Of a DNA stretch of 64,000 bases, positions 54,556-63,342 are shown piece after piece (within the stretch, counting starts at the first letter, position 1; each line of letters opens with the position of its first letter). The stretch comes from Lentibacillus halodurans (GTDB lineage: Bacteria; Bacillota; Bacilli; Bacillales; Amphibacillaceae), in contig NZ_FOJW01000017.1 of assembly GCF_900112045.1 (NCBI RefSeq), positions 1 through 64,000 of the forward strand, read 5' to 3'. Under the pieces are notes generated by a model that was not told where the DNA came from, did no database searches, and worked only from the letters and a program-made list of their open reading frames with translations. The translations under genes were made by a program, and so were the position numbers.

Positions 54556-55167
54556 GGACTTTGAAATTTTAGGAAACTTCTCTTCAGAGAACCTTTCAAA
54601 AACTCTCGATCCTGGTAAAAGCCGTGTAGAGATTACATCGGCTACAATCCAATATCCGGTACCGGTAACGCATATTGTTTTAGCCTTTATCGCGTTGGTG
54701 ACAGGTTTTCTTCAGTTTATAGAACGGATCCGTCTTAAAAATCCAAAGGTTCATCGCCATATTGGAAGGATTTATGTTATGAGTGTCTTTATAAGTGACT
54801 TGCTTGCTTTCGGCGTGACCTTTTACGCTGAAGACTTTACAAAAGCAATGGCTTTTCTCGCATTAGCTGTTTTATGGTTATTTACAACCTGGAAAGGATA
54901 CCGTAAAGCTGTAAAAAAACATTTTAAGGAACATCGTATATGGATGATGCGCGGTTTTGGTATAACCCTTGTGGCTGTGAGTGCCCGTTTGGTGGTGCCG
55001 ATTCTTCTCCTTGGTTATGTTGCTTTGAACGATTTCACCCTTCCAGGCGTAAAGAGCAGATGATCGAAGAAGTGCTTAAGGTGAACATTTGGTTGGGGCT
55101 TGTTTATAATATTGCGATTGTCGAGTGGATGCTCCTGGACAAAAAAGCAAAAGGAGCATTCCTGTAA
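54556..55167 (+). pseudogene. DUF2306-type membrane protein, truncated and frameshifted
   Basis: Reading from about SRVEITSATIQYP, the sequence gives HIVLAFIALVTGFLQF, NPKVHRHIGRIYVMSV and HFKEHRIWMMRGFG, the DUF2306 core with several helices. The first helix is missing on the 5' side where the integrase fragment joins. Near 55050 the frame shifts: EEVLKVNIWLGLVYNIAIVEW continues in another frame to 55167. Function of the family is unknown. The apparent ATG at 54539 lies in integrase-derived sequence. Confidence 0.8.
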
Positions 55168-55270
55168 TGAAGGAATATATTGATGCTTTGGCTAAAGGTC
55201 TAATCGGTGAGTGAATTTTTGAAGTTGTATTCTGTTAAGTTCACCAATAAGAGAGGGAGGAGGATCCGGG

Positions 55271-55492
55271 ATGCAAAAAAGAAACCAGGCGGGATTTGTT
55301 CTTACGGGTTTGCTGGCTGGCCTGCTAATGGCAGGAATGGATAGCACGGTCGTTGCCACGGCTTTGCCTACCATTATTGGCGATCTGGGTGGTTTCGACA
55401 AATTTATCTGGGTAACGTCTGCTTACCTGGTTATGATGATGGCTAACACGCCAATCTTTGGAAAGTTGTCTGATATGTATGGACGCAAATAG
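55271..55492 (+). pseudogene. MFS multidrug efflux gene, 5' fragment (copy 1)
   Basis: 73 codons: good ribosome binding site GAGGGAGGAGG, start MQKRNQAGFVLTGLLAGLL, then MDSTVVATALPTIIGDLGG and GKLSDMYGRK followed at once by TAG. This is the N-terminus (first two helices) of a DHA2-type exporter like B. subtilis Mdr/YusP. Bases 55287-55489 are repeated at 55855-56057 with four mismatches. The fragment cannot be functional alone. Confidence 0.85.
55287..55489 (+). repeat. 203-bp direct repeat, left copy
   Basis: Matches 55855-56057 over 203 bp with four substitutions and no gaps by my manual alignment. Both copies start AGGC and end GGACGCAAA. They flank 365 bp of unrelated sequence. Confidence 0.9.
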
Positions 55493-55675
55493 ACGATCAT
55501 CCTTTTTATTAGTGTGCTATTGACTATATTCGACATAAAGCAAGGAAATTCCTAGCACAGTTAGACTTTTTCACCGGGCTTCTAGAAAACTAGCAATATA
55601 AAAGAAACCTTTTGGTTGAATTTACTGTAAAATAGACATAACTTGGTTAAAAATATTTGAACGGGAGGGAAATGT

Positions 55676-55807
55676 ATGGACCATTTACAATTTGAATTGA
55701 CAAGAGGTTGGTTTATTGAAGGTGCAGAATCAATTCCAAGGGGAATCGCAAGTGTAAAGCCAGAAGGCTTTAGCAATACAATCCGGCCATGCACTTACGG
55801 CCTCTGA
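55676..55807 (+). other. 43-codon ORF between the direct repeats
   Basis: ATG at 55676 after GGGAGGG, coding for a short soluble peptide (MDHLQFELTRGWFIEGAESI and so on) that ends in TGA at 55805. I do not recognise it. It has a proper ribosome binding site, so it may be the start of a gene cut by the right-hand repeat. Confidence 0.35.
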
Positions 55808-55854
55808 CAATTAATGTTTGGTTTTCATCACAAAAAGTTCCATCTTCCAAAAAC

Positions 55855-56057
55855 AGGCAGGATTTGTTCTTACAGGTTTGCTTGCTGGCCTGCTAATGGC
55901 AGGAATGGATAGCACGGTCGTTGCCACGGCTTTGCCTACCATTATTGGCGATCTGGGTGGTTTCGACAAATTTATCTGGGTAACGTCTGCTTACCTGGTT
56001 ATGATGATGGCTAGCACGCCAATCTTTGGAAAGTTGTCTGATATGTATGGACGCAAA
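55855..56057 (+). repeat. 203-bp direct repeat, right copy
   Basis: Right partner of 55287-55489. It continues into the rest of the MFS gene, while the left copy stops. Confidence 0.9.
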
Positions 56058-57288
56058 CGGTTTTTCATCTTTGGATTGGCGTTGTTTTTACTCGGTTCCA
56101 TGCTTTGCGGTATCGCAGGCAGCGTGCTCCAACTCATTTTTTACCGTGCCATTCAAGGTATCGTTGGCGGGGCGCTCATGCCGATTGCTTTTACAATCGT
56201 TGTCGATATTTTTCCGCCCGAAAAGAGAGGTAAAATGATGGGGCTAGTCGGTACGGTTTTCGAAATATCAAGCATCTTGGGGCCGCTTCTCGGTGCCTAC
56301 ATTACCGAATATGTCAGCTAGCACTGGGTATTTTACGTGAATTTGCCAATTGGTATGCTGTCCTTTCTTTTTATTGTCTTATTTTACCGTGAGTCATTTG
56401 AACATTCGAAGCAGAAAATCGATTGGTGGGGGGCAGTCACACTTGTATTGGCCATTGTGGCTCTGATGTTTGCTCTTCAACTGGGTGGAAAGCATTATGC
56501 CTGGGGCTCTACCTTTATCATTGGTCTGTTTGCGGCGTTTGTTGTTTTTCTTGTCATGTTTCTATATATCGAAACAAAAGCAGCCGATCCAATCATTTCC
56601 TTCAGCATGTTTAAGGATCGATTGTTTATAACAAGCTGTGCTGCAGCATTGCTTATCGGTGTAGCTTATATTTTACAGCCATTACGTACATTCCTATTTT
56701 TGTACAGGGTGTGTTTGGAGGTTCAGCGACAAATGCAGGTCTGATATTGATGCCGATGATGCTCGGTTCCGTTGCCGGAAGTCAAGCAGGGGGGTTTTTA
56801 ACGACGAAGACCAGCTATAAGAATATTATGATCATGGCCAGTGTGTTTTTTTCCCGGGAATCTTTCTATTAAGTACTCTGGACGACGGGACTGCTCGTGT
56901 GATGATTACGCTGTATATGGCCATTACCGGTTTTGGTGCTGGATTCTCATTTTCCGTGTTAAGTATGGCAGCCATACACAATTTTGATTTTCAGCGTCGA
57001 GGATCAGCTTCCTCGACGAACAGGTTTTCAATCACACTTTTCGGGATTGTGCAAAGAAGTATCTTTGTAGATAAAATCGCTTCTCAGTTTGCGAACAATA
57101 ATAATATAACGTGGAACACAAGAAGTTTGTTGTCACCGAGAGGCTGTAACCAGATGTCAGAAGAAGCCTTGCAAAAGGGAGTCGATGCCTTGTCAACTTC
57201 GATTGCTTTAACATTCTTAGCTGCGCTTGTTCCAGCGGTTTTGGCAGTTATTTCTATTGTTCTACAAACAGGCGCGCTTCTTGAATAA
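55855..57288 (+). pseudogene. MFS multidrug efflux transporter (DHA2, Mdr/YusP-like), degraded
   Basis: Main body of a 14-helix exporter. From the repeat it reads KRFFIFGLALFLLGSMLCGIAGS, RAIQGIVGGALMPIAFTIV and PPEKRGKMMG, then a TAG (56319-56321) replaces the Trp of the WHWVFYVNLP motif. The frame continues to about 56680, where it shifts to give YIPIFVQGVFGGSATNAGL and MPMMLGSVAGSQ; it shifts again near 56850 into PGIFLLSTLDDGTARV, GFSFSVLSMAAIHNF and RRGSASSTNRF, with a short internal deletion after that. At least three disabling lesions. Confidence 0.9.
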
Positions 57289-57342
57289 GAAGGTGTCTTT
57301 TTTAAGGAAGAAAAATTAGAAAAAACAAGGAGGAGAAATCAT

Positions 57343-57951
57343 ATGATAATGAAAAAGAATCCCGACACCTCGATACAGAGAAAAGTCATCTACTCACAGA
57401 TGGTGTCGCTCGATGGCTTTACCGAGGGATTGAACCGTGAAATCGATTGGAGCGCTCCTGACGAAGAACTTTTTAAGTATATAAACAATCAAGAGGATGC
57501 GTTTGATACGCATCTATACGGGCGTCGGACGTATGAGAATATGGCGAGCTACTGGCCAACGGCGGACACTGACCCTTTGGCCACAGAGAACGAGATCGAG
57601 TTTGCTCGTAAGTGGAAGGAAGTAACTAAGATCGTGTTCTCGAAGACACTTGATAGGGTCGAAGGGAATGCCAGGGTGGTAAAGAATAACATCACCCAAG
57701 AAATAAAAAAGCTGAAGGAACAACCCGGTAAAGACATGGTTCTTGGGGGTTCCAACATCGCCACGACCTTCATGAAGCTCAACTTGATTGATGAATACTG
57801 GCTCTACATTCACCCCGTCGTCCTGGGGAATGGCACTCCAATGTTCAAGAGGTTGGACGATAGGATCAACCTGCAGCTTGTTAAAACACGTACGTTCGAC
57901 TCCCGGGTTGTCCATTTGCGCTATCAGAGGATAGATCAAAGTGTCGAGTAA
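57343..57951 (+). CDS. Dihydrofolate reductase family protein (RibD C-terminal type)
   Basis: 202 aa. RibD_C/DHFR-like fold: IYSQMVSLDGFTEG, HLYGRRTYENMASYWP, KIVFSKTLDRV, DMVLGGSNIATTF and the end motif IDEYWLYIHPVVLGNGTPMF. Probably an NADPH-binding reductase; substrate unknown, and these proteins are usually neither true DHFR nor riboflavin enzymes. ATG after AAGGAGGAGAAATC. Intact, which contrasts with its neighbours. Confidence 0.88.
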   Translation: MIMKKNPDTSIQRKVIYSQMVSLDGFTEGLNREIDWSAPDEELFKYINNQEDAFDTHLYGRRTYENMASYWPTADTDPLATENEIEFARKWKEVTKIVFSKTLDRVEGNARVVKNNITQEIKKLKEQPGKDMVLGGSNIATTFMKLNLIDEYWLYIHPVVLGNGTPMFKRLDDRINLQLVKTRTFDSRVVHLRYQRIDQSVE

Positions 57952-58319
57952 TAATCGACCTTTGTCATCGTTGTTAAGACCAAGTTCATGATTACCAGAG
58001 TTTTAATAAATTCTTTCTTCCTTAAAAGGGCGTTTATCTTCAATAATATCTTTACAACTAAGCTGATCCGCATGCCATTTTGATCCTTACGATTATATAT
58101 CTGGTAAATGATGCTTGAGCATGTTCAATAGTAGAAGGATGTTCCTCCTTGCCTACCACTTATACATGTTAAGGAATGAAGGGATGTGGAAACTAAATAT
58201 GGAATTTTAAGTGAAATCAAAGGGGCATATGCGATGATGCAAATAAGAATGATTCCAATCACTATTCGTATGAGGGGGAGTGGACAATCGGCAAAAAGAG
58301 TAACCTGATTTTTGGCAGC
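57952..58319. other. Gene-free spacer before the serine hydrolase gene
   Basis: 368 bp. No RNA gene or terminator was recognised. The last 35 bp read in frame with the hydrolase (see that entry). A GAGGGGGA sequence at 58272-58279 looks like a ribosome binding site followed by GTG at 58280, but that GTG is in another frame. Confidence 0.5.
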
Positions 58320-59855
58320 ATGGTTCTGATGATTAGTTTGTGGATAAATGGGTTCTTTTTATTGGAAACCCAGGGCCATCAAGTAGCATACGGCGCCGAC
58401 GATGTTCTTTCGAAGGTCGATGCTTATATTACGGATGAAATGAAGGCACAAAGCATTCCTGGTCTCGCGCTGGGCATTGTGAAAGATGGCCGCATCATTC
58501 ATCTGAAAGGTTATGGTCAAACGGATTCATCTGGTCAGCCAGTGACAGCTGAAACACCTTTTATCATTGGGTCTAATAGCAAATCTATTACCGCCATGGC
58601 TGTTTTGCAATTGGTGGAAGAAGGCAAGATTGATTTGGATGCACCAGTGCAGCAATATATTCCCGCATTTCAGGTCGTTGGCAAGCTATCCTCCAGCGAT
58701 AGCAACTCCACCGCCGGAAATCAATCTCAGGATGCTTCATCACAAATAACTGTACGTCATTTGCTTCATCAAACAAGTGGTCTTCCACCATTTCCGGGAG
58801 ATAAAACCGTATCCGAATCATACAGCGAAGCAGATGCACTGGAAAAAAGAACAAAAATTTATATGGATGGTCGTGTAGAGTTAAATCGTCCAGTTGGGCA
58901 ATCTTACGAGTATGCAAATGATAATTATGTTCTGCTTGGGTTAATTGTGCAAAAGGTGACTGGCCAATCCTACGAAAGCTATATTAAAGAACATATATTT
59001 ACGCCATTGGGTATGGACCGCAGTTTCACCTTGCAGGGGGAAGCGCTTAAGCATGGCTTAGCTGATCCCCATCGCAGGTGGTTTGGATGGAACATAGCAT
59101 ATACGAGTTCACATGCCTATAGCAGGGGAGATGTGCCAGCTGGCTATATCATGTCCAGCGCGAAAGATTTAAGTCATTATCTTATCGCGCAATTAAATGA
59201 GGGGTATTATGACGATGGATCCGTACTTTCTCCATCCAGCATGAGCCTGATGCAGACAGAACCTGTCCCTCAAACATATGCGATGGGCTGGCTTTCTGAT
59301 AAAGTCAGTGGCATTCCAGTCATCGGGCATGCTGGCGGAACGATAGGCTATCAGTCGCATATATGGTTTTCCCCTGAAGCAGGTATTGGGGTGGTGGTCC
59401 TTGCCAACGTTCTTAATGCCATGGATTCATCTTTTTTTGATATGGAGACCAGCACAACCACCCACATCGCTTCCGGTGTAATCAGCCAGATGATGAATCG
59501 TACCTTGCCCGCTCAAGGGCTGAGCATGCAACAAAAATACTGGATTGTAAATGGATTGGTTGTACTGTTAAGTGCATGGTTTTTATTTTCCCTTGTCCGG
59601 GTATTGAAACGTTATCGCCGCTTATCTGCGCTTCACAGCACGAATAGTAAAGGTTTAGTTTGGCGTGCAGTTTTGATTATCGTGCTGCACCTCTTCTGGC
59701 CCAGCACGGTTCTTCTGCTGACTGTTACGGACATATTGCCAATATGGCATGTCTTAAGCCTCTATCAGCCCGATATCATTCTCTGGGTGAAATTCATGGC
59801 AATTGCTGTATTCCTAAAGGGCATAGCGGAGATCGGGCTGCTGCTTAAAAAATAA
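58320..59855 (+). CDS. Membrane-anchored serine hydrolase of the beta-lactamase/PBP family
   Basis: 511 aa. Class C-like beta-lactamase domain (about 28-385): nucleophile motif SNSK (85-88), YAN (198-200), and HAGG in place of KTG. N-terminal hydrophobic signal segment and three C-terminal transmembrane helices (about 404-426, 447-468, 483-508), so the catalytic domain is extracellular. Relatives include esterase- and peptidase-like proteins of unknown substrate; resistance to antibiotics cannot be claimed. ATG 58320 has no ribosome binding site; codons upstream in the same frame (GKKSNLIFGS) would complete a normal signal peptide. Confidence 0.88.
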   Translation: MVLMISLWINGFFLLETQGHQVAYGADDVLSKVDAYITDEMKAQSIPGLALGIVKDGRIIHLKGYGQTDSSGQPVTAETPFIIGSNSKSITAMAVLQLVEEGKIDLDAPVQQYIPAFQVVGKLSSSDSNSTAGNQSQDASSQITVRHLLHQTSGLPPFPGDKTVSESYSEADALEKRTKIYMDGRVELNRPVGQSYEYANDNYVLLGLIVQKVTGQSYESYIKEHIFTPLGMDRSFTLQGEALKHGLADPHRRWFGWNIAYTSSHAYSRGDVPAGYIMSSAKDLSHYLIAQLNEGYYDDGSVLSPSSMSLMQTEPVPQTYAMGWLSDKVSGIPVIGHAGGTIGYQSHIWFSPEAGIGVVVLANVLNAMDSSFFDMETSTTTHIASGVISQMMNRTLPAQGLSMQQKYWIVNGLVVLLSAWFLFSLVRVLKRYRRLSALHSTNSKGLVWRAVLIIVLHLFWPSTVLLLTVTDILPIWHVLSLYQPDIILWVKFMAIAVFLKGIAEIGLLLKK

Positions 59856-60007
59856 ATGCTAGGCGCATTTTGGGTAAATGTTTTTTAATGATTTAATTTC
59901 ATAACTAATTAACTTGTTAATTACGGTCTTAAAATGTTGCTGTTTCATAAGATAATTATACTGTTATTTTAAGTTTTCTCCATGGTAAGTGAACTACTTA
60001 GAAAAAT

Positions 60008-60232
60008 GGAGGATTACTTATTCTACTTCCAATCATTTCGATTATGATTGGTTTAAATTTAATAACATTGGGTCTTTGGGAATTAAGAGAAGGTGTGAAT
60101 AGAAAATAATATATAAAATATATGTTCACTGGACTAGTTTTGTTATTTATTTTGTCTCCTCTGATTTGGATAATTGGTAACGTTCTCAACATCCATCTTG
60201 GTTACAACACTATTTTCCCAATTGTTCTATAA
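60008..60232 (+). pseudogene. Small membrane protein remnant
   Basis: One frame reads LLILLPIISIMIGLNLITLG with LWELREGVNRK, a TAA at about 60109, then YIKYMFTGLVLLFILSPLIW to TAA at 60230-60232. Two hydrophobic helices in one frame split by a stop and lacking a clear start suggest a decayed two-helix protein. The second half alone is a 36-codon ORF from ATG 60122. Family not recognised. Confidence 0.4.
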
Positions 60233-60476
60233 TGAAATTCAAAGCAGTAATCAAATTTCACAACTTGACCATTTTATATATGCTGCGAAATTTCAGCCCA
60301 CTTTTCCAGTCATTATGACAATAAGTAGTTTATATTTGTTAATGCATAATTTGTTTACGTATTATTTTTCATTTCTAGGTGGAGGATTATTTCTGCTAAG
60401 CTATTTTAACTCTCCTACGCCAGGAGGCCAAATCTTATTTTACTTTTGCTTATTAAATGTGGGCTTTGCACTATAA
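60174..60476 (+). pseudogene. DUF4306/YjdJ-like membrane protein remnant
   Basis: 100-codon ORF from TTG 60174, without ribosome binding site. Residues DHFIYAAKFQPTFPVIMTIS and SPTPGGQILFYFCLLN resemble, from memory, the conserved core of YjdJ (DUF4306). Three hydrophobic segments. The ORF overlaps the previous remnant in another frame and ends at a TAA after which LPYFFAFKF continues in frame, so it looks decayed. Family call is tentative. Confidence 0.35.
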
Positions 60477-60814
60477 CTGCCATACTTTTTTGCTTTCAAA
60501 TTTTAAAGAGGAATTCTAATAAAGTTGTAAGCTAAGTTTTAAACAAACGGAGTGTGAAAACGGAATAAGGGACAGGACTTAAAATCGCATTATTGGGCTA
60601 GATCACTGACTAATGAATCTTGTTCAACAGCTATGAGAAGGATTTAATAGTTCCACAAAACGGATTATCTTTAGGAATATTATGTTAAAATTAGTTTGGA
60701 AGAATTTTCTCAGGAAAACTTTAAAGGGGTTGATATTATGGAATACAATAAAAAGGTGGTAAAACCCAAGTTGTTTCGTCCATAAGCCTAAAAATTTTAT
60801 AAGGGGTTCAACAG
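60477..60814. other. AT-rich spacer before the DJ-1/PfpI remnant
   Basis: About 340 bp. The only ORF with a ribosome binding site (AAAGGGG) is a 15-codon one, ATG 60738 to TAA 60785, probably a gene fragment. No RNA gene or promoter was recognised. Confidence 0.4.
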
Positions 60815-61331
60815 TTGAAAGCATTATTCTTTTTATACGAAGGGTATGTTGATTGGGAAATTAGTCCTTTGTCCTACATGTTAAATGTCTGTGACGTCGA
60901 AATTAATACTGCAGCATTAAATGAGGAAGTCACTCATGAAGGAAAGTTCAAAGTAAAGGTTGATTTGAATATTGAAGCGTGTGATCCCTCGAATTACGAT
61001 ATTTTGATCATACCGGGAGGAGAACCGGCTCCATTTGATAAAGATGAACGTTTGCTCAAAGCGATTCGTCGATTTGATGAACGCAGCGGCTGGCATTTTG
61101 CGCGAAAGAAAGTATTCAACATCCATTGACGATAACCCGGAATATACTCATTATTTTGATGATAAGTTTATGAGCGGAACAGATGTAACTGTATGCGAAA
61201 ATCTAATTACGACTGAGGGAAACGCTTATATTGAATTTGCTGTAGCGGTTGGAAAAGAGTTGAAAATTTTTAAGGATAGGGAAGATGAGTTAGAAACAGT
61301 ACTGTTCTTTAAAAATCAACTAAGGGGGTAA
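60815..61331 (+). pseudogene. DJ-1/PfpI family protein, internal deletion and frameshift
   Basis: The first frame (TTG 60815) gives ALFFLYEGYVDWEISPLSYML, then YDILIIPGGEPAPFDKDERLL, the DJ-1/PfpI start. At about 61085 the sequence jumps to another frame: AGILRERKYSTSIDDNPEYT, VTVCENLITTEGNAYIEFAV to TAA at 61331. The usual segment of about 20 residues with the nucleophile elbow (AxCGGP) between them is missing. The gene must be inactive. Confidence 0.85.
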
Positions 61332-61344
61332 AATTTCTATAATG

Positions 61345-61378
61345 AAAGGATCACCCAATCGTTCCGATTGACCTTTTT
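61345..61378 (+). terminator. Terminator after the DJ-1/PfpI remnant
   Basis: AAAGG...CAATCG, TTC, CGATTG.CCTTTTTT with a small internal bulge. Confidence 0.7.
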
Positions 61379-61414
61379 TCATCTGTGAAATCAATGATTT
61401 TCCATAATACGAAC

Positions 61415-61448
61415 GGGCGCGAGAATTGAAAGAGTGCGCCCTTTTTTT
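61415..61448 (+). terminator. Second terminator before the sigma factor gene
   Basis: GGGCGC / GCGCCC with a 15-nt loop and seven T. It insulates the sigma-clpP pair from upstream genes. Confidence 0.8.
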
Positions 61449-61607
61449 AATTCTTGGGACATTTTGTGGAATAAAAGAGTAATAATAAAATTAGCCAAGA
61501 CCATCCATTTGCTCAAAAAAATTATTTCTTTTTTAAATACCCGTATCTTTTCGTTTTGATTTTTCGTTTATAATAAGTGAAAGACCAAAATTGAGGAGTG
61601 ATTTGCA

Positions 61608-62414
61608 ATGCGGCCGCATGTACAAAAAACTCTCGCTGAAGCGAATGAAAACTTTGAAAATGCTGTTCAACCATACCTGAAGGACTTGGTAAACTATTGC
61701 CAATCCTTGATGAAGTCAACATGGGACGGAGAAGACCTGATGCAGGAAACATTGACCAAGGCTTATAAAAGCTGGATTGGAACACCGAAGTCAATGTCCA
61801 AGGCTTATTTATTTCGAATTGCCTCCAATACATGGATTGATGAATACCGAAAACGCAAGCCGGATGTAGACTTTAATCAGGATATATCTGAACGGATGGC
61901 GAAGAAAGAAATGAATCCAGATGTTATGTTTAGTGCAATGGAAATGTTACTGCGTGAGCTTACGCCTAAACAACGCGTGGCCATGTTGCTGTCTGGAATG
62001 GACTACACAGCACAGGAGATCGCAGAGATGACTAGAACAAGTGAAGGGGCAGTGAAGGCAGCTCTCCATCGTGCTCGAAGAAGTTTGAATCGGGTGAAAA
62101 AAGAAGATGATTTGAACATGGACCATGACAGAGTTATAACGTATGTCACTGCAATACGAAATGGAAAACCGGAAAAACTAATAGATCTCTTTCAAAAAGA
62201 AATGTTGGAACCCCACCAAATGTCCGTCCCATATGTTCAAATGGTTTCTGGACCAAGGGTGGCAATACAACAAATTTCGAGAGTAGGTGTGTCATACTTA
62301 CTTGTGGCAATCCAGGTTAAGAATGGGAATCTTTTATTTATACCGTTCTATCGGTCAGAATGGCTGAGTTCGTTGACATGGTTGACGCAAGAGTCTTCTT
62401 CATTCGCGTCATAA
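61608..62414 (+). CDS. ECF-type RNA polymerase sigma factor with C-terminal extension
   Basis: 268 aa. Region 2 (about 25-90): VNYCQSLMKSTWDGEDLMQETLTKAYKSW and KAYLFRIASNTWIDEYRKRK. Region 4 (about 115-165): LTPKQRVAMLLSGMDYTAQEIAEM with SEGAVKAALHRARRSL. The last 100 residues have no motif I recognise; they could be a shortened SnoaL-like domain as in ECF41-type factors. No anti-sigma gene is adjacent. ATG 61608 after TGAGGAG. A TATAAT at 61569-61574 may be its -10. Followed 18 bp later by a clpP paralogue, likely in one operon. Confidence 0.88.
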   Translation: MRPHVQKTLAEANENFENAVQPYLKDLVNYCQSLMKSTWDGEDLMQETLTKAYKSWIGTPKSMSKAYLFRIASNTWIDEYRKRKPDVDFNQDISERMAKKEMNPDVMFSAMEMLLRELTPKQRVAMLLSGMDYTAQEIAEMTRTSEGAVKAALHRARRSLNRVKKEDDLNMDHDRVITYVTAIRNGKPEKLIDLFQKEMLEPHQMSVPYVQMVSGPRVAIQQISRVGVSYLLVAIQVKNGNLLFIPFYRSEWLSSLTWLTQESSSFAS

Positions 62415-62432
62415 AGAAAGGAGTTATCTAGG

Positions 62433-63026
62433 ATGTCGAATGTCATTCCATATGTCGTTGAGCAAACAAATCGCGGGGAACGCTCGTATGATATTTATTC
62501 ACGGTTATTAAAGGACCGGGTTGTGTTTCTTGGGACAGAGGTTAATGATGAAATTGCTAATAGTATTGTGGCTCAATTATTGTTTTTGGCAGCGGAGGAC
62601 TCTGAAAAAGATATTTCCCTGTACATTAACAGTCCGGGTGGATCAATCACCGCGGGATTTGCTATCTATGATACGATGCAGTTTATCAAGCCGGATGTGC
62701 AAACAATTTGTACTGGATTTGCAGCCTCTTTCGGAGCCATGCTACTCGTGGCCGGAGCAAAAGGAAAACGACTAGCTTTACCGAACAGTGAAATAGTCAT
62801 TCACCAGCCGTTAGGTGGCGCAAAAGGGCAAGCAAGTGATATTGAAATTAGTGCTCGCCGTATTATTCATATGCGAAAAAGAATTAACAAAATCCTTTCC
62901 GAACGTACCGACCAGCCGGTTGAGAAAATAGACAAAGATACAGATCGTGATTACTTTATGACAGCAGAGGAAGCGAAAGTATACGGGATGATTGATAAGG
63001 TTGTAAAATCAGTGGATTCAGTTTAA
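62433..63026 (+). CDS. ClpP-type serine protease (paralogue)
   Basis: 197 aa. Catalytic triad S99 (in GFAASFGAM), H124 (in IVIHQPLGG) and D173 by spacing with E. coli Clp[20 protein letters not shown] and [18 protein letters not shown] are typical. The sequence departs from the main Bacillus ClpP at several conserved places ([13 protein letters not shown] instead of MAASMGAFLL-AG), so it is probably a second ClpP. No CtsR box is seen before it. It lies directly after an ECF sigma gene with AAAGGAG, which suggests co-regulation by that sigma factor. Confidence 0.9.
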   Translation: MSNVIPYVVEQTNRGERSYDIYSRLLKDRVVFLGTEVNDEIANSIVAQLLFLAAEDSEKDISLYINSPGGSITAGFAIYDTMQFIKPDVQTICTGFAASFGAMLLVAGAKGKRLALPNSEIVIHQPLGGAKGQASDIEISARRIIHMRKRINKILSERTDQPVEKIDKDTDRDYFMTAEEAKVYGMIDKVVKSVDSV

Positions 63027-63342
63027 TTACTGGTAAGGTAAGGATTTCATAAAGTTGGTGATTACAGCCTAATGTCAGCAGATTTTGTGAAACAAAAATA
63101 GAAACCGTACGACAGGGATACTTCATTAAGAGGCGTCCCTTATTAAGTAATGGGGCACACTTCTGGAGTCGTTTTGTAGTAGACTAAATTTAACTAGTTT
63201 TTCAAAATAAAGAAAAAGGCTTTTAGGGGTATGTATTTCACCCTCATATTTCGTTTATTAAAAAAATAAAAGTAAATTTGATTCACATATTAATGAATGC
63301 GTTTAGCTGCTCTTAATACCATTACTTTGTAGGAGGAATAGC
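63027..63342. other. Spacer between clpP paralogue and epimerase gene
   Basis: 316 bp, AT-rich. A loose inverted repeat AGGGA...TCCCT occurs near 63115-63142, without a convincing T-run. No gene or RNA seen. Confidence 0.45.

Noticed and set aside
58320-59855. Antibiotic-resistance beta-lactamase
   Set aside because: The class C-like motifs are shared with many esterases and peptidases, and the protein has C-terminal transmembrane helices not found in true beta-lactamases; no resistance claim is justified.
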